A DNA stretch of 52,440 nt, taken from an uncultured Oscillospiraceae bacterium (GTDB taxonomy: Bacteria; Bacillota; Clostridia; Oscillospirales; Acutalibacteraceae). Positions 17,327 through 24,185 of this stretch are shown one piece after another. The notes below the pieces were generated by a model. It was not told where the DNA came from. It was given only the letters and a program-made list of their open reading frames with translations, and ran no database searches. The stretch's first letter is position 1. The number at the start of each line of letters is the position of its first letter. Both the position numbers and the translations under genes were made by a program. Location of the stretch: positions 1 to 52,440 of the forward strand of contig CAJJNV010000013.1 of assembly GCA_905193225.1 (NCBI GenBank). The letters are read 5' to 3'.

Positions 17327-18034
17327 TTAACCTCCGAAGGGCAGCGCCGTAAAGGCGTTGAGTGCGTTGTATATAGATGTCGTAAGATATGAAAGGGGAT
17401 AATCGAGTACGCCGAAAACCACAATGGCGATGAGAATGAAGGAAATGTATCGCTCGTAGGCCATAATTTTGTAGTAAATGCGGTCGGGCAAAAGGGCGGT
17501 CAGCAGGCGGGAACCGTCAAGCGGGGGGATGGGAATGAGGTTGAATACTGCCAGTGCAATGTTGATCTGTGCCAAATAGACGAAGAAATATTGCAGGATC
17601 AGATAGATGGTAATGGCTGTTTGTGTTACCGCCCATGAGCCGCGGGTAAAATAGACCAGATTGGAAAAGAAAAGGGATATTGCGGCGGCCAGCAGGTTTG
17701 AAACCGGGCCTGCCAGCGCCGTAAGGGCCATTCCGCCCTTGGGATTTCTGAAGTTTCTCGAATTTACCGGTACGGGATTTGCCCAGCCGAAGCCTACCGC
17801 CATAATGAGAGCGGCGCCTATCCAGTCGATGTGGCGGAAGGGATTTAGGGAGAGACGGCCCATATTCTTTGCAGTGGGATCGCCCAGCTTATAGGCGGCA
17901 AAGGCGTGGGCACATTCGTGAAACGGGGTGACAAGGAATATGACCATTGCCGCCGAAAGCACATAGGCAACGGCGCTTAAAACATCGAAGGTGCCTGTTC
18001 TTAAAAATTTTGATATGATTGAAATAAGTCCCAT
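17327..18034 (-). CDS. M50-family intramembrane/site-2-type metalloprotease
   Basis: A 235-residue polytopic membrane protein. The zinc motif HECAH (H39, E40, H43) lies in the second helix. The distal metal ligand is in FNLIPIPPLDGSRLL. The segment NPVPVNSRNFRNP is typical of the YwhC/Rip subfamily that sits next to scpA in Firmicutes. AAGGAT precedes the chosen ATG. A promoter lies at 18207-18235. It heads the operon protease-scpA-scpB-gerW. The substrate is unknown. Confidence 0.92.
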   Translation of the reverse strand: MGLISIISKFLRTGTFDVLSAVAYVLSAAMVIFLVTPFHECAHAFAAYKLGDPTAKNMGRLSLNPFRHIDWIGAALIMAVGFGWANPVPVNSRNFRNPKGGMALTALAGPVSNLLAAAISLFFSNLVYFTRGSWAVTQTAITIYLILQYFFVYLAQINIALAVFNLIPIPPLDGSRLLTALLPDRIYYKIMAYERYISFILIAIVVFGVLDYPLSYLTTSIYNALNAFTALPFGG

Positions 18035-18206
18035 AGCTTTTATCCTTTTTAAAAATATGTTGCGCAGCAAAAAAGCGCGAAAATGGGTTGACAGGTTAAA
18101 CCGCCGTTTTGCGGGCGGAAAAAAAGGTTTTTCTTTAAAAGGGGCGGTGGATCGTATCGGCGATCGGAAAAACCACGAGGGTAAAATCCACCACGTTACA
18201 GAAATC

Positions 18207-18235
18207 ATTATACTAAATATTGCCCGAAAATACAA
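18207..18235 (-). promoter_or_regulatory. Promoter of the M50-scpA-scpB operon
   Basis: On the minus strand TTGTAT (18235-18230), 17 bases, then a perfect TATAAT (18212-18207). It leaves a 5' leader of about 165 bases. Confidence 0.75.
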
Positions 18236-18264
18236 GGGGAATCGGTAAAAGTTAAAAATTTGTT

Positions 18265-18389
18265 CAGGGCGGCGGGTGATAAAGACAGGGCTTTGATCAG
18301 AGAAAAGAGGTTGGTTTTTACAAAGCCCGATGGTGTACTGCGCCCTCCGTTCTCGGCTTTTCTGAGAAAGCCTGAGCGTTCCGGCGTCC
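18265..18389. repeat. Four-way-junction element, copy 2 (truncated)
   Basis: Only the interior and right half remain: AGGGCG (18266-18271), a 69-base interior similar to that of copy 3, CGCCCTCCG (18341-18349), a partly decayed arm C (TTCTC with GAGAA), and the right outer arm GCCTGAGCGTTCCGGCGTCC (18370-18389), identical to copy 3. The left outer arm and arm A are missing. The break falls inside arm B. Confidence 0.75.
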
Positions 18390-18527
18390 GCAAGGTGTGA
18401 GTCTTTATCCCTGCGCACCGACAGAGAGCCTTTTGTTTGTTCGTTGACGGGGAGACACTATGCAGTGGATTTGCAGGGCTGCGGGCGGGAATTTGCGGGC
18501 ATGAATGAAAACATTTTGTTAAGCCTC

Positions 18528-18556
18528 TTGACATTTTTTTGTGGGTTTGTTATATT
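18528..18556 (+). promoter_or_regulatory. Promoter of the acidic small membrane protein
   Basis: TTGACA (18528-18533), 17 bases, TATATT (18551-18556). The expected start of transcription is about 30 bases before the ATG. Confidence 0.75.
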
Positions 18557-18591
18557 TAAGGTAGAGAAATTTTCTTTACGGAGGTATTGTT

Positions 18592-18837
18592 ATGATAGAA
18601 AAAAGACTGTTTTGGGGAATCGCTGTTGCCACCGTCATTATTGCCATTGCCGGTACGGTTGCATACTTCGTGACCAAGTTCTGCCGCGACCGCAGAGAGG
18701 ACGATTTTGACGATTTCTTTGATTGCGATTGCTGCGACGACGATTGCTGCTATTGCGACCACGACGACATCGAGCAGGCCGAAGAAGCCGCCGAAGAGGT
18801 TGCCGAGGAAGCTGAGCAAGAGGCAGAGCAGGAATAA
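18592..18837 (+). CDS. Small membrane protein with Asp/Cys-rich and Glu/Ala-rich tail
   Basis: An 81-residue protein with one N-terminal membrane helix (about 6-28). A short basic stretch (KFCRDRR) is followed by a segment dominated by Asp and Cys (about residues 36-58, with CDCCDDDCCYCDHDD) and then a Glu/Ala helix (about 59-81). The seven clustered cysteines, flanking acidic residues and one His suggest metal binding; this is inference. A strong promoter, GGAGG site and terminator make it a well-defined single-gene unit. I recognise no family with an assigned function. Confidence 0.8.
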   Translation: MIEKRLFWGIAVATVIIAIAGTVAYFVTKFCRDRREDDFDDFFDCDCCDDDCCYCDHDDIEQAEEAAEEVAEEAEQEAEQE

Positions 18838-18867
18838 TTCCTCGATCTTTGATCTTTGCGAAAAAAT

Positions 18868-18914
18868 AAAGACCTGCGGGGTTGGACGGTTGTCTTTTCC
18901 CGCAGGTCTTTTTT
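18868..18914 (+). terminator. Terminator of the small membrane protein gene
   Basis: AAAGACCTGCGGG (18868-18880) pairs with CCCGCAGGTCTTT (18899-18911), followed by Ts. The space from here to 19069 shows no gene. Confidence 0.9.
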
Positions 18915-19069
18915 ATTGTTTTTTTGCGTTTGGTCGATTTTTTCAGACGGCTTTTGCCGCGGATTTTTGACTTGAATTTTCCTACATTAAAAACCGTTTC
19001 TTAAAATTCCCATGGCTTAAAATTTCCTCTTTACTTAAAAATCTCTGCTGACTTAGTAATCCCGCCGAT

Positions 19070-20299
19070 TTAAAAATCATCACCGAGAGTTTTTACAAGC
19101 TCGACAAACTGCCGCGCCGCACGTGCCGATCGGCCGCCTTTTTTAAGGGCGTATTGCTCGGCCTTTGCAAGAAGACTGTTTGTTACAGGGACACCCTGCT
19201 TTTGCGCCACCGAAGCCACAATGTCGAGATAGAGGGGTTTTGAGGGCTTTTCAAAAAGAATGCTCAGCGAGAAGCGCTGGGAAAGAGACATAAGCTCGGC
19301 CGCGGTATCGGCGGCGTGGATGTCGTCTCCCTGTCGGTCGGAAAAGCTTTCCTTTATGAGATGACGGCGGTTGCTGGTGGCGTAAATGACGGCGTTTTCA
19401 GCCCTTGCCGAGGCCGATCCTTCGAGAGCGGCTTTTAAAGCGCCGAAGGCGTCGTCGTTTTTGTTAAAGGAAAGATCGTCGATAAAAATGATGAATTTAA
19501 GGGGATTTTTCGACAGCAGCCCCATAAGCTTCGGCAAAAGCTCAAGCTGATGCTTTTTAAGCTCCACAAGGCGCACGCCCTCGCCGAAAAATGCATTTGC
19601 CACCGCCTTCACAGTGGAGGATTTGCCGGTTCCCGCGTCGCCGCAAAGCAGCAGATTGCCGGCGGGAAGCCCATTTGTCAGGGCGGCGGTGTTTTTTATT
19701 ACCTGTTCCCTTTGCCGCTCGTATCCGAAAAGATCGGACAGGGAAATGCCGTCGGCATAATCGTACGGCACAAGGTTTTTACCGTCGAAATAAAATGCAC
19801 CGTGTTTTGCAAAAATGCCATATCCCAGGCGGTCGGCCTTTTGTGCCCGCTCGGTATAGATTGTGCAAAAATCGTATGGGGTCGAGCAAAAATCGGGCAG
19901 GAAAATGTCGGTCGGTTCTTTAAGAGAGGCTTTGAGAGCCGATTTAAGTCCGGCCGAAGTAATGGACGAAAGCTCGGAAAACAGGACAAGCTCGGCTGAC
20001 GCGCAGGTTTTGATAAAATCGGGAGGCGGTTCTTTTTTGGCCAAAAGCCCGATGTATATGTTGTCGCTTTCAAAAAGAGCGTTTTTGATCGAGTCGCCTA
20101 AATTTCCGCCCTCGTTATAAAGGGTCGAGACAAAATCGGCGTAAGCGCCGAGCTTTTCTGCATCGCCGCACTGCCTTAAAACAGTCTTAAAGAGATTTGA
20201 AAGCGTTAAAAGCACGGGAGAGTTTTTTACCGAGCTGAATATTGTTACCGTGCACAGGCGGTTTAAAAGCTCGCTGTAATCGGTTTTCAATTGATTCAC
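19070..20299 (-). CDS. DUF815-family AAA+ ATPase
   Basis: A 409-residue protein. The N-terminal half (1-190) has the divergent helical domain of the DUF815 family. The C-terminal half is an AAA+ module with Walker A GDAGTGKSS, Walker B FIIFIDDLSF, a sensor-1 region (NAVIYATSNRRHLI) and a DIHAADTAAELMSLSQRF arginine-finger region. The lid domain follows. The family is widespread in Clostridia and its partner is not known. The gene stands alone on the minus strand, with parS site 2 and a junction element upstream. Confidence 0.9.
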   Translation of the reverse strand: MNQLKTDYSELLNRLCTVTIFSSVKNSPVLLTLSNLFKTVLRQCGDAEKLGAYADFVSTLYNEGGNLGDSIKNALFESDNIYIGLLAKKEPPPDFIKTCASAELVLFSELSSITSAGLKSALKASLKEPTDIFLPDFCSTPYDFCTIYTERAQKADRLGYGIFAKHGAFYFDGKNLVPYDYADGISLSDLFGYERQREQVIKNTAALTNGLPAGNLLLCGDAGTGKSSTVKAVANAFFGEGVRLVELKKHQLELLPKLMGLLSKNPLKFIIFIDDLSFNKNDDAFGALKAALEGSASARAENAVIYATSNRRHLIKESFSDRQGDDIHAADTAAELMSLSQRFSLSILFEKPSKPLYLDIVASVAQKQGVPVTNSLLAKAEQYALKKGGRSARAARQFVELVKTLGDDF

Positions 20300-20354
20300 C
20301 GTCCTTTAAGTGTGCGTTTTTGCGGGGGTTAAAATTGCCGCAACGCCTTTGTTT

Positions 20355-20371
20355 ATGCGGGTTCCGGCGAT
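20355..20371. repeat. 17-base flank shared by parS sites 1 and 2
   Basis: ATGCGGGTTCCGGCGAT directly abuts parS site 2. Its inverse, with one mismatch, lies three bases from parS site 1 at 6829-6845. Confidence 0.75.
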
Positions 20372-20387
20372 TGTTTCACGTGAAACA
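20372..20387. other. parS site 2
   Basis: Perfect TGTTTCACGTGAAACA, upstream of the DUF815 gene and about 80 bases from junction element copy 3. Confidence 0.9.
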
Positions 20388-20465
20388 TTTTTGTGTGGGG
20401 ATGGGTCTTTGACAGAGGGATTCAGATTATACCAATGCACCGCAGCGACCGATACAGCACAGTTT

Positions 20466-20629
20466 GGACGCCGGACGCTCAGGCAAGTCAGCGCAAGCTG
20501 ACCGGAGGGCGGCAGGCCGTAAAGATAAGGTTTTGATAAGAGAAAACAGCTTGTTTTTTTGCGAAGTCTGCGGTGTGCTGCGCCCTCCGTTCTCGGCTCT
20601 GCCGAGAAAGCCTGAGCGTTCCGGCGTCC
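20466..20629. repeat. Four-way-junction element, copy 3 (best preserved)
   Basis: Outer stem: 20466-20484 with GCCTGAGCGTTCCGGCGTCC (20610-20629), 19 pairs and one bulged base. Arm A: hairpin GTCAGCGCAAGCTGAC (20487-20502), whose loop GCAA is a GNRA tetraloop on this strand. Arm B: CGGAGGGCG (20503-20511) with CGCCCTCCG (20581-20589), enclosing 69 bases. Arm C: hairpin TTCTCGGCTCTGCCGAGAA (20590-20608). The only unpaired junction bases are two before arm A and one after arm C. No gene lies in 20300-20781 apart from this and parS site 2. Confidence 0.85.
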
Positions 20630-20781
20630 GCAAAGTGTGAACCGCAATCTTTGTGCACGGATGAGTTTAGACTTTAACCTTAATGTATCGGCATGGCGTG
20701 TTTTGCGTGTTCCCGGCTTTGGCGGGCGGGGGGATGGGACTTTGCGGAAATTAAATTGTCAGGTGTGTACATCCCGATTGC

Positions 20782-22440
20782 TTATTTAAGCACGGCACCC
20801 TCGTCGGCCGAGCTTACGGCGGCGGCATAACGCTTGAGATAGCCGGTCAAATGGGGCTTCTCTATAATTTTATCGGCCTTTTTGCGCCGCTCGATTTCTT
20901 CTTTTTCAACATTGAGGGTTATGGTGCCGGCGGGAATGTCGATGTTTATTATGTCTCCCTCGTGGACATAGGCAATAAGGCCGCCCTTTGCCGCTTCGGG
21001 GGAAATGTGGCCGATGCTTGCTCCTCTGGTGGCGCCGGAAAATCTGCCGTCGGTTATAAGAGCCACCGTTTTGTCAAGTCCCATTCCGGCAATGGCCGAT
21101 GTGGGAGAGAGCATTTCCCTCATTCCCGGGCCGCCCGACGGGCCTTCGTAACGGATGACCACCACATCGCCCGGTTCGATTTTTCCGTCGTATATGACCC
21201 TTATGGCCTCCTCCTCGCTGTTAAAGACCCTTGCTCTGCCGCTGTGGTGGAGCATTTCCTTTGCCACGGCCGACCGCTTTACAACGCAGCCGTTTTCGGC
21301 GAGATTTCCCTTCAAAACGGCTATGCCGCCGGTTGGGGAAAAGGGATTATCTATAGGTCTGACAACATCGGAATCGAGATTTTTGACATCCTTAAGATTC
21401 TCTTTGACGGTTTTTCCGGTAACGGTCAGGCAATCGCCCTTTAAAAGGCCGCCCCTTTCAAGCTCTTTAAGCACGGCAGGGATTCCGCCCGCCTCGTCAA
21501 GGTCCTCCATATATGTGTGCCCTGCGGGGGCAAGGTGGCAGAGGTTGGGGGTTCTTTCACTGACGGCGTTGGCCTTTTCAAGATCGAGCTTTATGCCGCA
21601 TTCCCGTGCGATGGCGGGAAGATGAAGCATGGTATTTGTCGAACAGCCCACCGCCATATCGGCGCAGAGGGCGTTTTCAAAGGCGCGGTCGGTCATAATG
21701 TCTCGAGGCTTTATATCCTTTTTAACAAGGTCGACGACGGCCATACCTGAGTGCTTTGCAAGCTCTAAACGGCGGGAATAAACGGCGGGAATTGTGCCGT
21801 TGCCGGGCAGCGCCATACCGATGGCTTCGCACAGGCAGTTCATGGAGTTTGCCGTATACATTCCCGAGCAGGAACCGCAGGTGGGACAGGCCTTGCATTC
21901 ATATTCCCGCAGCTTTTGCTCGTCTATCTTTCCGGCCATAAAGGAGCCTACCGCCTCAAACATACTGGAAAGGCTGGTTTTTTTGCCGTCTATTTTTCCG
22001 GCAAGCATGGGTCCGCCCGACACAAAAACTGTCGGAATATTGAGCCTTGCTGCGGCCATAAGCAGTCCCGGTACGTTTTTATCGCAGTTGGGGATCATAA
22101 CAAGGCCGTCGAAACCGTGGGCGCGCACCATAGCCTCGGTGGAATCGGCGATAAGATCGCGGGTAACAAGGGAATATCTCATTCCCCCGTGGCCCATTGC
22201 GATTCCGTCGCACACGGCGATGGCCGGAAATACTATGGGGGTGCCGCCGTTTAAGGCTACGCCCATTTTTACCGCCTCGGTTATTTTGTCGAGGTTCATA
22301 TGCCCGGGGACGATCTCGTTGTAGGAGCTGACTACTCCGATAAGAGGCCGGTCGAGTTCCTCGGCCGTAAGGCCCAAAGCGTGGTAAAGGCTGCGGTGGG
22401 AGGCGTTTTGAGCACCCTTTATAATTTCATCTTTAATCAT
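20782..22440 (-). CDS. ilvD: Dihydroxyacid dehydratase
   Basis: Fe-S dehydratase of branched-chain amino acid synthesis, converting dihydroxyacids to 2-keto acids. The 552-residue product is full length. Cluster and metal motifs are present: IPNCDKNVPG, CPTCGSCSGMYTANSMNCL, and the C-terminal DGRFSGATRGASIGHISPEAA. The start has TAGGTGA upstream. It is the last gene of ilvB-ilvN-ilvC-ilvD, 98 bases after ilvC. Confidence 0.97.
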   Translation of the reverse strand: MIKDEIIKGAQNASHRSLYHALGLTAEELDRPLIGVVSSYNEIVPGHMNLDKITEAVKMGVALNGGTPIVFPAIAVCDGIAMGHGGMRYSLVTRDLIADSTEAMVRAHGFDGLVMIPNCDKNVPGLLMAAARLNIPTVFVSGGPMLAGKIDGKKTSLSSMFEAVGSFMAGKIDEQKLREYECKACPTCGSCSGMYTANSMNCLCEAIGMALPGNGTIPAVYSRRLELAKHSGMAVVDLVKKDIKPRDIMTDRAFENALCADMAVGCSTNTMLHLPAIARECGIKLDLEKANAVSERTPNLCHLAPAGHTYMEDLDEAGGIPAVLKELERGGLLKGDCLTVTGKTVKENLKDVKNLDSDVVRPIDNPFSPTGGIAVLKGNLAENGCVVKRSAVAKEMLHHSGRARVFNSEEEAIRVIYDGKIEPGDVVVIRYEGPSGGPGMREMLSPTSAIAGMGLDKTVALITDGRFSGATRGASIGHISPEAAKGGLIAYVHEGDIINIDIPAGTITLNVEKEEIERRKKADKIIEKPHLTGYLKRYAAAVSSADEGAVLK

Positions 22441-22538
22441 AGCTTTTCACCTAAATCCATTGTGTTTTAAGTGCTTAAAAATCCGATTGCTCAGAAAGAT
22501 CGGTTGATAATGAAACAAATCAGATATTTACGACAAAA

Positions 22539-23561
22539 TCAGTTGTTGATAAGCTTTTCTTCGTCGTTCCAGCTGTAAAGCTTTCTGATCTCCTCACCTA
22601 TTCTTTCGGCGGGATGCTCACTTGCAAGCTTTCTCATGGCGCTGAAATGCACCTGGCCGCTTTCCTCCGACATATCAAGCAAAAAGTCCTTTGCAAATGA
22701 ACCGTCCTGAATGTCGCGGAGCACCTTTTTCATGGCCTTTTTGGTCTCCTCGGTGATGATCTTGGGGCCGGTAATGTAATCGCCGTATTCGGCCGTGTTG
22801 GAGATGGAATATCTCATTCCGGCAAAGCCGCTCTGATAGATAAGGTCGACTATCAGCTTCATTTCGTGAACACATTCAAAATAGGCGTTTCTCGGATCGT
22901 AGCCCGCCTCGGTGAGGGTTTCAAAGCCTGCCTGCATAAGGGCGCAAACGCCGCCGCAGATGACCGCCTGCTCGCCGAAAAGATCGGTCTCTGTCTCGCT
23001 GCGGAAGGTGGTCTCAAGCACTCCCGCCCGGGCACCGCCGATGCCTAAAGCGTATGCAAGGCCGATGTCCAGAGCATCGCCGGTGGCATCCTGCTCAACC
23101 GCTACAAGGCAGGGTACGCCCTTGCCTGCAAGATACTCGCTTCTGACCGTGTGGCCGGGGCCTTTGGGAGCTATCATAATTACATTGACGTTCTTGGGGG
23201 GCTTTATGCAGCCATAGTGAATGTTGAAACCATGGGCGAAGGCAAGGGTCTTGCCCTCGGTCATAAAGGGCTCGATAGACTGCTTATAAAGCTTGGCCTG
23301 CTTTTCGTCATTGATGAGTATCATGATGATGTCGGCATTTTTGGCGGCGTCGGCCGAGGTCATGACCTTGAGGCCCGCCTTTTCGGCCTTTGCCCAGCTC
23401 TTGCTGCCCTCGTAAAGGCCTACGATAACATTTATGCCCGAGTCACGAAGGTTTAGGGCGTGGGCGTGGCCCTGGGAGCCGTAGCCGATTATGGCCACGG
23501 TTTTGCCGTTTAATTTGTTAAGGTCGCAATCCTGCTGATAAAAAATTCTTGCGTCTGACAT
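22539..23561 (-). CDS. ilvC: Ketol-acid reductoisomerase (NADP-type)
   Basis: Isomerises and reduces acetolactate and acetohydroxybutyrate. The 340-residue class I enzyme has the nucleotide loop IIGYGSQGHAHALNLRDSG, the APKGPGHTVRSEY active-site segment and the C-terminal knotted domain (ETDLFGEQAVLCG-type segment, here ETDLFGEQAVICGG; EVHEMKL-type segment, here CVHEMKLIVD). AGGAG lies at a good distance from the ATG. It follows ilvN after a 126-base gap in which I see no clear promoter. Confidence 0.97.
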   Translation of the reverse strand: MSDARIFYQQDCDLNKLNGKTVAIIGYGSQGHAHALNLRDSGINVIVGLYEGSKSWAKAEKAGLKVMTSADAAKNADIIMILINDEKQAKLYKQSIEPFMTEGKTLAFAHGFNIHYGCIKPPKNVNVIMIAPKGPGHTVRSEYLAGKGVPCLVAVEQDATGDALDIGLAYALGIGGARAGVLETTFRSETETDLFGEQAVICGGVCALMQAGFETLTEAGYDPRNAYFECVHEMKLIVDLIYQSGFAGMRYSISNTAEYGDYITGPKIITEETKKAMKKVLRDIQDGSFAKDFLLDMSEESGQVHFSAMRKLASEHPAERIGEEIRKLYSWNDEEKLINN

Positions 23562-23687
23562 TTTTAAAATCTCCTTTTATGTTTTATAATTGTTTTTACT
23601 TTGATGGGTTAATAATTTTTTATAGGCAGCAAAGGGATGTCCCTTTTGCGCAATTGCCGTAATTTTCACAAGGCGGCGGGCCGGCGC

Positions 23688-24185
23688 TTATTGTTCAAGC
23701 AGGCTTCCCTCGCCCCGTTCAAGGGCCACGATACCGGTGCGGCACATCTCGATTATGCCCAGAGGTTTCATTATTTCGATAAAGGCGTCCAGCTTTTCGG
23801 TGTCGCCGGTCACCTCGATGCACAAAGCGTTGGCCGAATAATCGATTATCTTGGAGCGGAAGATGCTTACTGCGGTCATAATGTCGTTTTTTGTCTTGCG
23901 GTCGTTTTTGACTTTAATGAGCATAAGCTCCCTGATCACCGAGCTTTCCTTTGACAGCAGCTTGACCATTTTTACATTAACCAGCTTTTTAAGCTGTTTT
24001 ATCATCTGCTCCTTTGCGGCGTCATCGCCGTACATGGTTATGGTTATGCGGGAAAAATCGTCCGATTCGGTTTTCCCCACCGTCAGTGCGTCGATGTTGA
24101 ATCCGCGGCGGGTAAACATACTGGTTACCCTGGTCAGCACGCCGAATTTATTGTCGACGTAAACGGCAATTATAAACTTCTTCAC
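23688..24185 (-). CDS. ilvN: Acetolactate synthase small (regulatory) subunit
   Basis: The 165-residue regulatory subunit activates the large subunit and gives valine feedback control. It has an N-terminal ACT domain (about 3-75: VYVDNKFGVLTRVTSMFTRRGFNIDAL) and the C-terminal domain (LMLIKVK; FIEIMKPLGIIEMCRTG). Its ATG overlaps the ilvB stop by four bases, so the two subunits are coupled. The name ilvH is equally usable. Confidence 0.95.
   Translation of the reverse strand: MKKFIIAVYVDNKFGVLTRVTSMFTRRGFNIDALTVGKTESDDFSRITITMYGDDAAKEQMIKQLKKLVNVKMVKLLSKESSVIRELMLIKVKNDRKTKNDIMTAVSIFRSKIIDYSANALCIEVTGDTEKLDAFIEIMKPLGIIEMCRTGIVALERGEGSLLEQ

Noticed and set aside
20427..20633. Similar small frames in junction element copies 2 and 3 (both reading RTPERSGFL and AENGGRSTP on the minus strand)
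   Set aside because: The similarity comes from the structured DNA repeat; there is no ribosome site and the frame is not kept in copies 1 and 4.
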